A stretch of DNA of 64,000 nt from an uncultured Acetobacteroides sp. (GCF_963678165.1 NZ_OY782755.1:2542001-2606000); one strand, 5' to 3'; shown: positions 43,848 to 53,995, numbered from the stretch's first letter. Numbers and translations are program-made. The notes: generated from the sequence alone by a model not told the origin.

Positions 43848-44851
43848 CTAGCGGAAGGTAAAGCCTAAACCAGCGGTGTACATCGACGTACCGGCGTAGG
43901 TGTAGTCACCAAAGAGCATAAACACGGCCAGTTTAACGCGAAGACCAGCATTAAACATCATCCCGGTAGAGGTATAGTCGAGGTTGAATGGATCATTTCC
44001 TCCATTAACGGCTATCCCATTGTACTGGTAGTGCCCTTTCAGCTTATAGTTGCTCGAACTGCTGTTGTAGCCAATGCCTCCGTAAACAGTAAGCACCGGA
44101 ATCGACTTAGAAACGAGCAAACGTGCGGTATACGAGGTCGCATCTGTCGACAGTTTTTGATCGCTGTAGTTTGGATCGGCATAGCTATTATTTGCCATAT
44201 CCCACGAAAGGTTGTACTTGGTCATTCCCCAGAATGCCGACATATTAAAGGGGAGCAGCTTGAACACCGGAATAAATTCCTTGAACTCGTTTCTAAGACC
44301 AATACCCCACAATCCGAATTACCATCGTCTCCAATGCTAATCTTAGGAATAAAACGAACCGAAACATCGGTATGGAAAGGAAGACCAACAGCAATGTTGT
44401 AGTTAACCATTGGCATGACAGGAATGTTAGCGCCTTGAGGAAGCTTCATGGTCTGCGAAGGAAGCTTCTTTAGAAAAACAGTCGCTCCATCTTCATCCTT
44501 ACCAAGAACGGTAGGAGTAGTAGCACCTGCGGCATGTCCCAATTCCTTCAGTTCGAGCTTCGACAAATCAAAACTCTTCATCGACGAAGAAACCGGAATG
44601 GCAGTTGCCGAAAAGGTGATATCAAAACCGCCTAGCTTATGAGGCTTTGCCGAAGTGTACCAACCGGTGTTAAGAGTTTTACCAAACTCCTCGCCAAAAG
44701 GTCTCATGTACTCTTTTGCCAGCACGGTAACATCGCTCTGCGCATCCTTATACAGCTTCAGCAGCTCGGCAATATCCGTTTGGGCAAAGCTGGGCACGCT
44801 AAAAGCCAAGGCTAGTACAGCTAACAACAATTTCTTTTTCATATTTCTCAT
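43848..44851 (-). pseudogene. DUF6588-like outer-membrane protein, frameshifted
   Basis: Two overlapping frames make one family-like protein of about 334 residues. The first (from 44851) has a signal peptide (LLLAVLALAFSVPSFAQ) and the beta-rich N-terminal part (LNTGWYTSAKPHKLGGFDITFSA in shortened form), up to PKISIGDDGN. The second resumes in another frame with WGIGLRNEFKEFIPVFK and ends in a barrel strand (YTAGLGFTFR). The total of 1004 bp is not a multiple of three; a single-base deletion near 44315 explains it. Real mutation and sequencing error cannot be told apart here. Confidence 0.8.
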
Positions 44852-44943
44852 AGTGGTTGTTTATTATCCGAGGCTAAAAGTATAAAAATGAAAATCATTA
44901 CCTAGTTTGGTTTAGCAATTTTACAAAATATGCTAACCACGTT

Positions 44944-44974
44944 TTAGTAATCCGCAAACGAACTGCTATCTTTA
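44944..44974 (+). promoter_or_regulatory. Promoter of rarA
   Basis: TTAG (44944-44947), 19 bp, TATCTTTA (44967-44974), only 12 bp before the start codon, so the leader is very short. Confidence 0.6.
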
Positions 44975-44986
44975 ACCTCAAATAAA

Positions 44987-46267
44987 ATGGGTATGCCCAG
45001 CAATATTCCTTTAGCCGAACGATTACGCCCCCACAACCTCGACGGGTATGTAGGACAACAGCACCTTGTTGGTCCGAAGTCTGTTCTGCGCCGTTTTATT
45101 GAGTCGAAGAACATCCCCTCGATGATCTTTTGGGGACCTCCAGGAGTTGGAAAAACAACGCTTGCCAACATCATCGCCAAGGAGGTCGATCGCCCCTTCT
45201 TTATCCTCAGCGCCGTAAACTCGGGCGTAAAGGATGTTCGCGAGGTAATAGAAAAGGCCAAGTCGCAGCGCTTCTTCAACACCCCTTCGCCCATCCTATT
45301 CATCGACGAAATCCACCGCTTCAGCAAGTCGCAGCAGGATTCGCTGTTGGGCGCCGTAGAGCAGGGCATCGTTACGCTGATTGGCGCAACAACCGAGAAT
45401 CCCTCCTTCGAGGTGATATCTCCGCTCCTATCGCGCTGCCAGGTGTACACGCTAAAGCATCTTGAGGAGAGCGAGCTCATTGGTCTTGTAGACTACGCCA
45501 TAGAGCACGACATCGACCTTAAGGAAAAACAGATAAAGGTGGAGGAGTACGATGCGCTCATCCGCTTTAGCGGCGGCGATGCACGTAAGCTACTCAACAT
45601 TCTGGAGCTACTTGCCGCTACCGCCGACGAGGTCACCATCACCAATAAGATGGTGGTGGATAAGCTGCAGGAGTCAACCGCCATGTACGACAAGGATGGC
45701 GAGCAGCACTACGACATCATCTCGGCATTCATCAAGAGCATCCGAGGAAGCGACCCCAACGGTGCGTTATACTGGCTTGCGCGAATGCTTGCCGGCGGCG
45801 AAGACCCCAAGTTCATCGCCCGCCGACTGGTAATTTCGGCTGCCGAAGACGTTGGCTTAGCCAACCCCAACGCGCTGCTGCTAGCCAACGCCGCATTCCA
45901 ATCGGTACACGTTATTGGAATGCCCGAAGCACGCATTGTGCTCTCCGAGGCAACCGTTTACCTGGCAACAAGCCCAAAAAGCAACTCTGCCTACACGGCT
46001 ATCGACGAGGCGCTGGCGTTTGTCCGCAACACGGGCAACCTTCCCGTTCCGCTACACCTGCGCAACGCCCCAACCAAACTGATGAAGAACCTAGGATACG
46101 GGAAAGATTACCTCTACCCTCACGTTTATCCCGGCAACTTTGTTCAGCAGGACTACCTGCCTACCGAAGCGGGAAACACCAAGTTCTTCGAGCCCCAAAA
46201 CAACTCGAAGGAGAAGGAGATCCGCCAACGAATGCAGATCTACTGGAAAGAGAAGTACAAATATTAA
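44987..46267 (+). CDS. rarA: Replication-associated recombination ATPase RarA/MgsA
   Basis: A clamp-loader-type AAA+ ATPase of 426 residues acting at stalled replication forks. Walker A GPPGVGKTT (50-58), Walker B ILFIDEIHRF, sensor 1 GATTENP, arginine finger segment SPLLSRCQVY and the C-terminal tetramerisation domain (LYWLARMLAGGEDPKFIARRL in shortened form). A second ATG two codons in is also possible. It is followed after 11 bp by kdsA, so the two are probably co-transcribed. Confidence 0.95.
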   Translation: MGMPSNIPLAERLRPHNLDGYVGQQHLVGPKSVLRRFIESKNIPSMIFWGPPGVGKTTLANIIAKEVDRPFFILSAVNSGVKDVREVIEKAKSQRFFNTPSPILFIDEIHRFSKSQQDSLLGAVEQGIVTLIGATTENPSFEVISPLLSRCQVYTLKHLEESELIGLVDYAIEHDIDLKEKQIKVEEYDALIRFSGGDARKLLNILELLAATADEVTITNKMVVDKLQESTAMYDKDGEQHYDIISAFIKSIRGSDPNGALYWLARMLAGGEDPKFIARRLVISAAEDVGLANPNALLLANAAFQSVHVIGMPEARIVLSEATVYLATSPKSNSAYTAIDEALAFVRNTGNLPVPLHLRNAPTKLMKNLGYGKDYLYPHVYPGNFVQQDYLPTEAGNTKFFEPQNNSKEKEIRQRMQIYWKEKYKY

Positions 46268-46278
46268 AGATAAACCCC

Positions 46279-47097
46279 ATGCAATTAAACCTCGAAAAGC
46301 TCAAGCATCAGGATAGCGGCAACTTCTTCTTGCTAGCAGGTCCATGTGTTGTGGAGAGCGAAGAAGTGGTGATGGAGGTAGCCGAAAAAATGGTTGCCAT
46401 TACCAACAGGCTTAATATCCCCTACGTATTTAAAGGATCGTACCGCAAGGCCAACCGCTCGCGCCTCGACTCGTTTACTGGTATTGGCGACATCGAAGCG
46501 CTAGAAATCCTCAAAAAGGTAGGCGAAAGGTTCGATATCCCAGTTGTTACCGACATTCACGATAAGGAAGAGGCTGCCCTTGCCGCTCAGTACGTTGATA
46601 TCCTTCAGATACCCGCATTCCTTTGCCGTCAAACCGACCTTTTGGTGGCTGCCGCACAAACCGGCAAGTACGTAAACATCAAAAAGGGGCAGTTCCTTGC
46701 CCCCGAAGCCATGCAGTTTGCCGCCAACAAAATTAGGGAAGCCGGCAACGATAAGGTTATGCTTACCGACCGTGGATCAACCTTCGGCTACTACGACCTG
46801 ATTGTCGACTACCGCGGAATCCCAGAGATGCAGAAAACAGGTTGCCCCGTCATTCTCGACATCACCCACTCGCTACAGCAACCCAACCAATCGAGCGGCG
46901 TAACCGGAGGCAAGCCCGAACTTATCGAAACCGTTGCCCGCGCAGGTATCGCCGTTGGCGTAGATGGACTATTCATCGAAACACACCCCAACCCAGCCGT
47001 TGCCAAGTCGGATGGCGCCAACATGCTCCGCCTCGACCTTATGGAGAACCTGCTAGAGCACCTGGTAGCAATCCGACAAACAATAAGGAAATTCTAG
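46279..47097 (+). CDS. kdsA: 3-deoxy-8-phosphooctulonate synthase (Kdo-8-P synthase)
   Basis: 272 residues; condenses phosphoenolpyruvate with arabinose 5-phosphate in Kdo synthesis for LPS. Signatures: LLAGPCVVESE, FKGSYRKANRS, VVTDIHDKEEA, IPAFLCRQTDLL, KKGQFLAPEAM and FIETHPNPAVAKSDG. Its presence confirms a diderm envelope with LPS. It lies 11 bp downstream of rarA. Confidence 0.96.
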   Translation: MQLNLEKLKHQDSGNFFLLAGPCVVESEEVVMEVAEKMVAITNRLNIPYVFKGSYRKANRSRLDSFTGIGDIEALEILKKVGERFDIPVVTDIHDKEEAALAAQYVDILQIPAFLCRQTDLLVAAAQTGKYVNIKKGQFLAPEAMQFAANKIREAGNDKVMLTDRGSTFGYYDLIVDYRGIPEMQKTGCPVILDITHSLQQPNQSSGVTGGKPELIETVARAGIAVGVDGLFIETHPNPAVAKSDGANMLRLDLMENLLEHLVAIRQTIRKF

Positions 47098-47112
47098 TAG
47101 CACTAGCATACC

Positions 47113-47145
47113 AACCCCAGGGCAGTTGCTCTGGGGTTGCTTTTT
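47113..47145 (+). terminator. Terminator of rarA-kdsA
   Basis: An 8-bp stem (aaccccag / ctggggtt) followed by GCTTTTTC. Confidence 0.75.
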
Positions 47146-47166
47146 CAACCAATTATCAAAGCAACC

Positions 47167-47454
47167 ATGTTCATCATCTCATTAACCTACAAGGTGCCCA
47201 CAAGCGTTGTTGACCAGCACCTACCCGCCCATGTCGAATTTCTTAGGGAGCAATACGCAAAAGGTAGCTTCATAGCCTCTGGCAGAAAAGTTCCAAGAAC
47301 CGGTGGCGTCATTCTCTCCAATATTTCTAGCAAGCAAGAGGTCGAAAAGATCGTAGCACAAGACCCCTTCAACCAAAACGGCGTTGCCAACTACGACATC
47401 ATCGAATTCATCCCAACAATGACCTCTCCGCAGCTCGACTTTCTTAAGGAGTAG
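47167..47454 (+). CDS. YCII-domain protein
   Basis: 95 residues of the dimeric alpha-beta barrel YciI family: MFIISLTYKVPTSVVDQHLPAHVEFL, ASGRKVPRTGGVILS and DPFNQNGVANYDIIEF. The conserved His of the HxxHxxFL region (His21) and the Asp of the DPF motif are present. Family members are small cytoplasmic proteins with proposed enzymatic roles, mostly untested. The start at 47167 drops a 10-residue tail that would overlap the kdsA terminator. Confidence 0.88.
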   Translation: MFIISLTYKVPTSVVDQHLPAHVEFLREQYAKGSFIASGRKVPRTGGVILSNISSKQEVEKIVAQDPFNQNGVANYDIIEFIPTMTSPQLDFLKE

Positions 47455-47892
47455 CCCCTTCTCTGTTAGATGAAAGCCCGTCATGCGAGCTGCATGCGAC
47501 CACCAAAACAATTACATTCACCTGAAAGTAATTTTGGAAGCAAAGCGGCAAAAAATATATGCAACAAATAATCTGGACTCTTTATCCTCCCGTTTGAACG
47601 GGAGGCAAGGGGTGGGTTATGCATTATCATTCTGCATTTATGCATGTCACCCCTCCCCCTTTCCCCAACTTAACGGATAAATGCAGCGTTTCGTAAATTA
47701 CAGAAGCAAAATCTCCACAAAAACACCAGAACTATTGTATAATTTTCACGATTAACATACCTTCACCTCGTTTTAAAAACCACCTGCATCTTGTGCAGCA
47801 CATCAAGGTAACGCATCAGCGCTATAAAGCATTCGCCACAAGGGCAAGTAGGAATACAAGCAAACATTCTACCACAAGCTAAACAACAACCT
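47455..47892. other. Intergenic region with a G-rich hairpin repeat
   Basis: Holds a perfect hairpin (cctcccgttt / aaacgggagg type) at 47587-47606, then GGGGTGGG and, 40 bp on, CACCCCTCCCCC. This motif group recurs in part at 31.7 kb. No gene is supported. Confidence 0.6.
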
Positions 47893-48534
47893 ATGAGAAC
47901 AACACTAAAGCCATTGCTGCTTCTAGTCTCCATGGCAATTGCCACCGCCTCGTTCTTCGCATGTAACATCAGTACCAACAACGATTCCAACAAAAAGCGG
48001 GTCGAAGGCAAAGGCGATCTCGTTCAAAAGACCATCGACCTCGACAGCTTTACCGCAATCGACATCGAAGGACAAGCCGACGTTAAGGTAACCTACGGTC
48101 CAAAACAGATTGTAAAGGTTCAGGCACAGGCCAACATCCTCGAGCTGCTAGATTTTACCGTTACGGAAGGCAAGCTAACCATTGGCACCAAAAGCAACTA
48201 CAGCATCCAGCACTCCAAGGGCATCACGGTCGAGATCGTCACCCCTAATGCCATTACCGACTATAGCATCTCGGGTGCCGGTAATATATCAATAGCCGGT
48301 AAGCCTCAACAAAACCTGAATATCAAAATTGCAGGCGCCGCCAAATTCGATGCCTTCGAGCTAGAAGCAGACAACGTTAGCATAGACATCGCCGGAGCTG
48401 CCGACTGCGACGTTAAAGCAGCAAAGACGCTCGACGTTTCCATTGCCGGAACCGGCAGCGTCAAGTACAAGGGCAACCCCACCGTTAACAAGTCTATCGC
48501 TGGCATTGGCTCGGTAAAAAAGGACGCCGAATAG
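47893..48534 (+). CDS. DUF2807 head-GIN-domain lipoprotein
   Basis: 213 residues. The signal peptide ends at a lipobox (ASFFAC, Cys24). Residues about 45-205 are a DUF2807 (GIN) beta-solenoid with repeated short strands: VQKTIDLDSFTAIDIEGQADV, YSISGAGNISIAG, VSIDIAGAADCDV and VSIAGTGSVKYKG. These are exported surface or periplasmic proteins of Bacteroidota, role unknown. It is a single gene with its own terminator. Confidence 0.9.
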   Translation: MRTTLKPLLLLVSMAIATASFFACNISTNNDSNKKRVEGKGDLVQKTIDLDSFTAIDIEGQADVKVTYGPKQIVKVQAQANILELLDFTVTEGKLTIGTKSNYSIQHSKGITVEIVTPNAITDYSISGAGNISIAGKPQQNLNIKIAGAAKFDAFELEADNVSIDIAGAADCDVKAAKTLDVSIAGTGSVKYKGNPTVNKSIAGIGSVKKDAE

Positions 48535-48569
48535 CCCGAACCACAGCTTTAGCAAATAAATACAGCATC

Positions 48570-48600
48570 AACAAGCGTAGGTCCTCCTACGCTTGTTTTA
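48570..48600 (+). terminator. Terminator of the DUF2807 gene
   Basis: An 11-bp stem (aacaagcgtag / ctacgcttgtt) followed by TTTA. Confidence 0.85.
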
Positions 48601-48786
48601 TTAGCGGGCAAGCCTACCTGCATAGCCACTCACCCCCACAAAAGGAGCAAGGGACAACCACCTAGCCCTAGCGCATAAATCCGCCATTCCACGCAACTCT
48701 TGTAAAAACGCGATTCATCGCGCCTCATTCCAAAACCGTTGAAGCACCATTCTAACTAGCGAAGACCCTTTCCTAATCTTCCAACA

Positions 48787-49283
48787 TGCTATTTTGGAGT
48801 GATGAGATCTTATTCAGAAACTTCATTATGCTATTTTGGTCACACTCCAAGTCATTCCAGTCATTCTCCAAGCAATTACAGGTATATCTCCAAGCAATCC
48901 CGCTACTTTCTTAAGCCATTACAGGTCATCTCTCATGTAGTTCAGCGACTTTCTTAAGCCATTCAGGTCATCTCTCACGCAGTTCAGCAGCTTCATTATG
49001 CTATTTTGGTCATCTCTCACGCAGTTCAGCAACTTCATTATGCTATTTTGGTCTTCTCTCACGTAGTTCAGCGACTTTCTTAAACCATTCAGGTCATCTC
49101 TCATGTAGTTCAGCGACTTTCTTAAGCCATTTTGGTCATCTCTCACGCAGTTCAGCAGCTTCATTATGCTATTTTGGTCATCTCTCACGTAGTTTAGCGA
49201 CTTTCTTAAGCCATTCAGGTCATCTCTCAAGCAGTTCAGCAGCTTCATTATGCTATTCTGGTCATCTCTCACGTAGTTCAAGT
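48787..49283. repeat. 42-bp tandem array 4 (GTCATCTCTCACG type), two unit subtypes
   Basis: About 12 units. TGCTATTTT at 48787 and 48829 and TTTCTTAAG or TTTCTTAAA at 48907, 48950 and 49076 keep a 42-bp register with one single-base slip. Units share GTCATCTCTCACG and differ in the other half: CTTCATTATGCTATTTTG (A) or GACTTTCTTAAGCCATTC (B). The left 100 bp is degenerate. On the minus strand it is open as a 14-residue repeat (LNCVRDDQNSIMKL / LNYMRDDLNGLRKS) with no ATG start. It lies between two convergent genes. Confidence 0.94.
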
Positions 49284-49358
49284 CATGCAAATCCTATTTC
49301 AGCCCCAATCAGATCTCAACTTGCTACGGTCTACACCAATCTTTGCGATATCCCAATA

Positions 49359-49394
49359 AAAAAGCACCTCCTCCGTAACGGAAGAGGTGCTTTT
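49359..49394 (-). terminator. Terminator of the DUF3857 gene
   Basis: A stem of about 14 bp (aaagcacctcctccg / cggaagaggtgcttt) with a 3-nt loop, 31 bp past the stop. Confidence 0.85.
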
Positions 49395-49424
49395 ACTATG
49401 GAATCGAGCCTTACGGCCTTGCTT

Positions 49425-52400
49425 CTACTTCTTCTTTATCGCCAGCTGCTTGGTATCAGCGGCAATCACCTTACGGTAGAACTCCTTGAAGGCAGGGATA
49501 TCCGCCAGCGGAATAACCTGCTGCTTCACCTTAAAGGTACGCGTACCTATTAGTTTTCCGGCAGCCATCTTAAACGTCAGGCTGTAGTCGGCAGCGCTGC
49601 AGGTGTACGATACGTTTGTTGGCACCTCAACCAGCGCTCTGTCCGCAGGCAGCGTCAGGGTGATGGTTTCCGTATTGGTATCGCTGTAAAAGGTCGATGC
49701 GTTATCAATAGCGTGAGTTCTGTTCTCGGTAAAGACGTAATCCTGCGCCTTTGCCTTGTACGACCAGGGTAGCGCAAAGATCTTCATCCCGGCAACCTCG
49801 CTCACCACATCCGATAGCACATATTCCGTCTTGCCAACCACGGTATCGACGCCAATCTCTAGCCCCTTAAAGTTAACCGACTTCACCAGCACGTTCGGAT
49901 AGTCCTGGCTGATGAGCTCCGTCACCATTTTCTGCTGCTCCGACGCGCTCTTCTCAAAGTAGGCTGATTTAATCACCGCCGCCATGCTTCCGGTAAACTG
50001 CGTGCTCTCCTTCACGGTAAACGTGCCATCGTTGGCAACAATGCTGGTGTTACCCACCACCATCGAGGGCACAAGGTTATCGCCCTTAAGGTATGATATG
50101 GTCGAAACCGTGCTGTTATCGGTGATGTCAAGGCATTGCGAGTTTAGTTGGTTTGGATAATTCGCATCGAAGGGCATAAAGTTGGAGGTTAGCTCCAGGT
50201 AGTGGTCCTTTCCGTTGATATTCGCCTTGGCGATACAGTGGTTAAAGTCGATCGAAGGCAGCATCATGTCGTGCATACCATTATCGCGCGAGTTAACCAG
50301 CACCAAGTTGGCTTTCACCCCCGCCTCCTTGCATAGCGCCACGAATAGCGTCGACACGTCCTTGCAGTCACCAATGCGCGTATTGATTACCACCGATGGT
50401 CGCTGCGGAATAATGCCGCTCTGACGGAATGCCACCGAACTGTAGGTGATATTTTTGAGGATGTAGCGGTATATCGCCTTAACCTTATCCAGCTCCGAGA
50501 GGTTCTTCCTATCCTTAAACAGATCAGCCACCACCCGTTTCACATCATAGTCAGCTTTAGCCTTGTACGAGGCAATATCGTTGTACCATTTCGACACAAA
50601 ATCCCAGTTTGGCATCGACGATATAAAGAGCGTTGGCGCCATGTCCGAAAGCGTAGGCATCTTATCCTCATTCTTAATGGCTGGCGTATTGGTAGCCTCC
50701 CACTCGTATAGCGTAAACTCATCCATCTTGGTTTGCTTGGGCTCGTCAGCGCCGTTGCTCACCGTATGCTGAAACTTGATGCCATCGGCAACCAGCAACG
50801 AGTACTTCAGGCACTTCGCAGGCAGATAGCTTTGCAGGTAAAACTTATCCCAGAACTGGTTAATCAGTTTACCGCTGTTGTGGTTCTCTATCTTATATAT
50901 TAGGTTGATGGCATCACCCACCTCAAGGTTGGTAAACACAATCTCAGTGCCATTTTGTTCCGCCTGAACCTTTGTACCGTTAGCCTTCACCACCTCTGCC
51001 TTCTCTATGGTGGTAGCCTGTTCATCGTACCCCCCAACGTTAATGGTCTTCCAGTATTCAATTCCCTCCTTGGTGAGCACCTTAGCCACCAGATACTTTT
51101 TCTCTTCGGTAACGCCGCTTGGATATACCACCTTGCGCTCCTCCGAACTAAGAATCACGCTTCCATCATCAGGGTAGTCCGATGCCGATGGCGCACTCTT
51201 CAGCAGCTCGTAGGCATCAGGTCCAGCAAAGTAGCTAAACACCTCCTTCTTGTTCTCCACCTTGCGCAAATCGCGAATGGCATCGAAGTTAGCCGGATTG
51301 TACTCTATTGATTTTCTGAAAGCCTCAACCGCCTTATCGTTCTGCCCCAGCTGACGGTAAGTTGTACCCAAATCGTACCAGGTGTTGCTCGATTGCGGCG
51401 CTATCGAAAGCACCTTCAGGTACTGCTCCTTCGCCTTATCGTAGTTCTGCATCTTAAAGTAGATCTTAGCCTGCTTCTCGTACAGATCTACCCCTACAGG
51501 ATCAAGCTTTGCATCCTCCTCGTACAGCTTAAGCGCGCTTGCAGCATCGCTCTTATCCAGGTAGTATGCGGCAAGCTTCTGAAGAATGGAGTAGCTATCG
51601 TTTTCCTTCAGGTAGTTGAGGTAAACATTCACAGCTCCCTTCTCGTTATTTCGAACGTTCTTCTCAATAAGCGACTGCAGCTCCACAAAATCGGCATCGT
51701 TAGGGTATAGCTTGTAAGCCTTATCAGCAATAGCTATCATCTGGTTGAAATCCTTATTCTTGTTGGCAAGATTTACCCTTCGCCTAAGCACCTCCTTATC
51801 GTCAGGACCAAATATTTTCTCCAGCTTATCAACATAATCAGCAGCCTCCTTGTAATCCTCCCGCTGAAAAGCCTCGCCATACTTCATTTGTAGCGATAGC
51901 GGATGAGCGGGATCGATATCCTTCAGCTTCTCCATTTCGGTGGTATACAGCGTGCGGTTGTCGTTCCTCTGGTAAAGCTCCATAAAAAGGTTGGTCACGT
52001 AGCTGCTGTTCGGCGCCAGCTTTCGCGCCTCGCCCAGCGTCTTCTGCGACTCAAAATCGTAATCGCCATTCAAGTATAGATGCGATAGAAAGACGTAGTT
52101 AAGGATATTCGAGGGCTCATCCGCCAGCTTACCCGTAAAGTACCTCTCGGCAAACGGCGTGATGCGCTTTGCCTGGTAGGCTACCTCCTTCGTATAGGGC
52201 ATCACCTCCTTGCTAACGGTTAGGTTAGGGATTGGTGTGCCGTTGCTATCGGTCAACCGAAGCATAAAGTTGATGTTATTGCAGTAGCTCTCGCCCAGCT
52301 GCACCAGAATGCGGTTGGCACCCTTGTTCAGTTTCACCTGCGCAATGTACGAGTCCGTTCCGTTGTTGCGCTCCTCCGACTCCGAGATCACCTCCTTGTC

Positions 52401-53186
52401 GTTCACCCAAACCTTAACCGATCCCGAAACGCCAATGCGTAGCTGCACCTCCTGCTCCTTATCGCTCACCACAAAGTTCTGCGCATACGCCACGCTATTA
52501 TGGGTTGCTGCGTAGTAGTAGTTAAAGTCCACCCAGCGGTCGTTCCTTACAGCAGGAATGTTCACCCAGCGCACCGCAGCCCCGTACTTGTTGGTAAACG
52601 GCTTGTCGTTCCCGGTTTGGGTAATGGGTGGATACGCCTTGTCGAAACCGCTGGTCGAGATGTTCTCGAACTCGCCCACCAGCTGCCAATCGGTTATCGA
52701 GGCAGCCTTATCGGCATACTCTGCATACCCCTTTTGTTTTTTCTGAAGAAGATACTTCGATAGTGCCAGATTCGCGTTGGCAACTAGCGCACCATCGATG
52801 TTGGTCGACTGCGCAATCTTTTTTAGGAAGGCAACCTCCTCCGCGCTCTTTGGCTCGCGCTGTCCGTTAACAAACAGCGGACCCCACAAAGCCGCGAGGT
52901 AGGGCGTTGGATTGTCGCTCTTCTCGTAAAACTTAATGAAGTTCTTCACCGCCTCATCCCTCGTCTTATCGATGCTCGCAAGCAACGATAATCCCAAGTA
53001 CGCATCCGATTTCGACGGATTCTGGCTTGCCGCCTGCGTAAAGAGCGTGTAGGCATTAGCCCTATCATTCTCAAAAAACTTCTTCCATGCCTCAGCAGTT
53101 CCCTGCGCGTTAGATGTAAGCCCTATGCAGCCCACAAGCGCACCAGCCAGCACGTTACGAAGAATTCTGCACCAAGAGTGAATCAT
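49425..53186 (-). CDS. TPR, DUF3857 and transglutaminase-like protein, exported
   Basis: 1253 residues with a signal peptide (NVLAGALVGCIGLTSNAQ). The N-terminal half carries tetratricopeptide repeats (about 40-110 and 370-640, for example SSNTWYDLGTTYRQLGQNDKAVEAF in shortened form). Then comes DUF3857 (about 690-870) and a transglutaminase-like core with Cys in NTRIGDCKDVSTLF, His in DFNHCIAKA and Asp region YLELTSNFMPFDANYP. The C-terminus is a DUF3858-like beta domain. Such proteins are periplasmic in Bacteroidota; whether it cross-links or hydrolyses is unknown. Stand-alone gene. Confidence 0.9.
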   Translation of the reverse strand: MIHSWCRILRNVLAGALVGCIGLTSNAQGTAEAWKKFFENDRANAYTLFTQAASQNPSKSDAYLGLSLLASIDKTRDEAVKNFIKFYEKSDNPTPYLAALWGPLFVNGQREPKSAEEVAFLKKIAQSTNIDGALVANANLALSKYLLQKKQKGYAEYADKAASITDWQLVGEFENISTSGFDKAYPPITQTGNDKPFTNKYGAAVRWVNIPAVRNDRWVDFNYYYAATHNSVAYAQNFVVSDKEQEVQLRIGVSGSVKVWVNDKEVISESEERNNGTDSYIAQVKLNKGANRILVQLGESYCNNINFMLRLTDSNGTPIPNLTVSKEVMPYTKEVAYQAKRITPFAERYFTGKLADEPSNILNYVFLSHLYLNGDYDFESQKTLGEARKLAPNSSYVTNLFMELYQRNDNRTLYTTEMEKLKDIDPAHPLSLQMKYGEAFQREDYKEAADYVDKLEKIFGPDDKEVLRRRVNLANKNKDFNQMIAIADKAYKLYPNDADFVELQSLIEKNVRNNEKGAVNVYLNYLKENDSYSILQKLAAYYLDKSDAASALKLYEEDAKLDPVGVDLYEKQAKIYFKMQNYDKAKEQYLKVLSIAPQSSNTWYDLGTTYRQLGQNDKAVEAFRKSIEYNPANFDAIRDLRKVENKKEVFSYFAGPDAYELLKSAPSASDYPDDGSVILSSEERKVVYPSGVTEEKKYLVAKVLTKEGIEYWKTINVGGYDEQATTIEKAEVVKANGTKVQAEQNGTEIVFTNLEVGDAINLIYKIENHNSGKLINQFWDKFYLQSYLPAKCLKYSLLVADGIKFQHTVSNGADEPKQTKMDEFTLYEWEATNTPAIKNEDKMPTLSDMAPTLFISSMPNWDFVSKWYNDIASYKAKADYDVKRVVADLFKDRKNLSELDKVKAIYRYILKNITYSSVAFRQSGIIPQRPSVVINTRIGDCKDVSTLFVALCKEAGVKANLVLVNSRDNGMHDMMLPSIDFNHCIAKANINGKDHYLELTSNFMPFDANYPNQLNSQCLDITDNSTVSTISYLKGDNLVPSMVVGNTSIVANDGTFTVKESTQFTGSMAAVIKSAYFEKSASEQQKMVTELISQDYPNVLVKSVNFKGLEIGVDTVVGKTEYVLSDVVSEVAGMKIFALPWSYKAKAQDYVFTENRTHAIDNASTFYSDTNTETITLTLPADRALVEVPTNVSYTCSAADYSLTFKMAAGKLIGTRTFKVKQQVIPLADIPAFKEFYRKVIAADTKQLAIKKK

Positions 53187-53470
53187 ATAAGTACGTGTAA
53201 AATTTATATATCAAATGAAAAGGGAAGATAGCAAAAAATACTATTGGCAAAGCAATCGTTAACTATCCTAAGGAAGAAGAAGCCCCGCAGATGTGTACTA
53301 CAATATCTAATGTTTTACATACAATATTTAAATACCAAGAATACCGCGAAGTGATTAACGGCCTTGAAGCAACCAGCCTCCATCTCATCCATTCTTGTTC
53401 ATAGGAGATTTTGCTTCCTGAAGAAGCATTTTTGGATAGTCCCTTAAAGCGAAATCACCAACCTCCCTCC
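53187..53470. other. Intergenic region
   Basis: About 280 bp between divergent genes; apart from the promoter at its right end nothing is seen. Confidence 0.4.
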
Positions 53471-53500
53471 TTTCAACTTCTCCCTAAAAAGCTACCTTTG
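53471..53500 (+). promoter_or_regulatory. Promoter giving a leaderless transcript
   Basis: TTTC (53471-53474), 18 bp, TACCTTTG (53493-53500). The start codon is at 53505, so transcription should begin at or within the ATG. Confidence 0.6.
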
Positions 53501-53504
53501 CCCC

Positions 53505-53873
53505 ATGCGGAAGATGCTTTTACATACCCTTTCCCTTATTGCTATTGTGCTGCTATCCCTAGCCACAAGCAGCAGCGGCTATGGGCTGCAGCACAGCAAC
53601 GCATCATCGCAGGGCAAAAGCACCGGCTACACCTTCTCATCCGATCAGCACAACCACTACAGCACACCTCGCCAAAACGAGGTTATCACCATTGTGGGGA
53701 GTTGCGCCACATCCGAAGGAGCCAACAGCTCATCGTCGCTCCTATGGGGATACGTTCCGGCATTCGAGCATAAGCTTCAGCATGCCACCACCCAGTACAT
53801 GCTCAGGTCGGTATGGCAGTACCGCAGCTTAACCATTTCCGACATCATATACCCATTCGACTACTTCTGGTAA
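53505..53873 (+). CDS. Secreted protein of unknown function
   Basis: 122 residues with a signal peptide (LLHTLSLIAIVLLSLATSSSGYG). The mature part is serine-rich and ends with aromatic residues (WQYRSLTISDIIYPFDYFW), but shows no known motif. The start is set by the promoter box just upstream. Function unknown. Confidence 0.6.
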   Translation: MRKMLLHTLSLIAIVLLSLATSSSGYGLQHSNASSQGKSTGYTFSSDQHNHYSTPRQNEVITIVGSCATSEGANSSSSLLWGYVPAFEHKLQHATTQYMLRSVWQYRSLTISDIIYPFDYFW

Positions 53874-53995
53874 GCTCATCTTCATCTTTCATTTTTCGAT
53901 TAGCCAGCTGCTAATCGAAAGCATCACCTCTAGCGACAGGAAGCTATGCTGCTCCTGTGGCCGGATATTCTTATTACCATTAAAACAACAACAAG

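Noticed and set aside
48919..49290. Real protein made of 14-residue repeats
   Set aside because: No ATG start, no non-repeat domain and no ribosome-binding site; the frame is open only because 42 is a multiple of three. Kept as a repeat.
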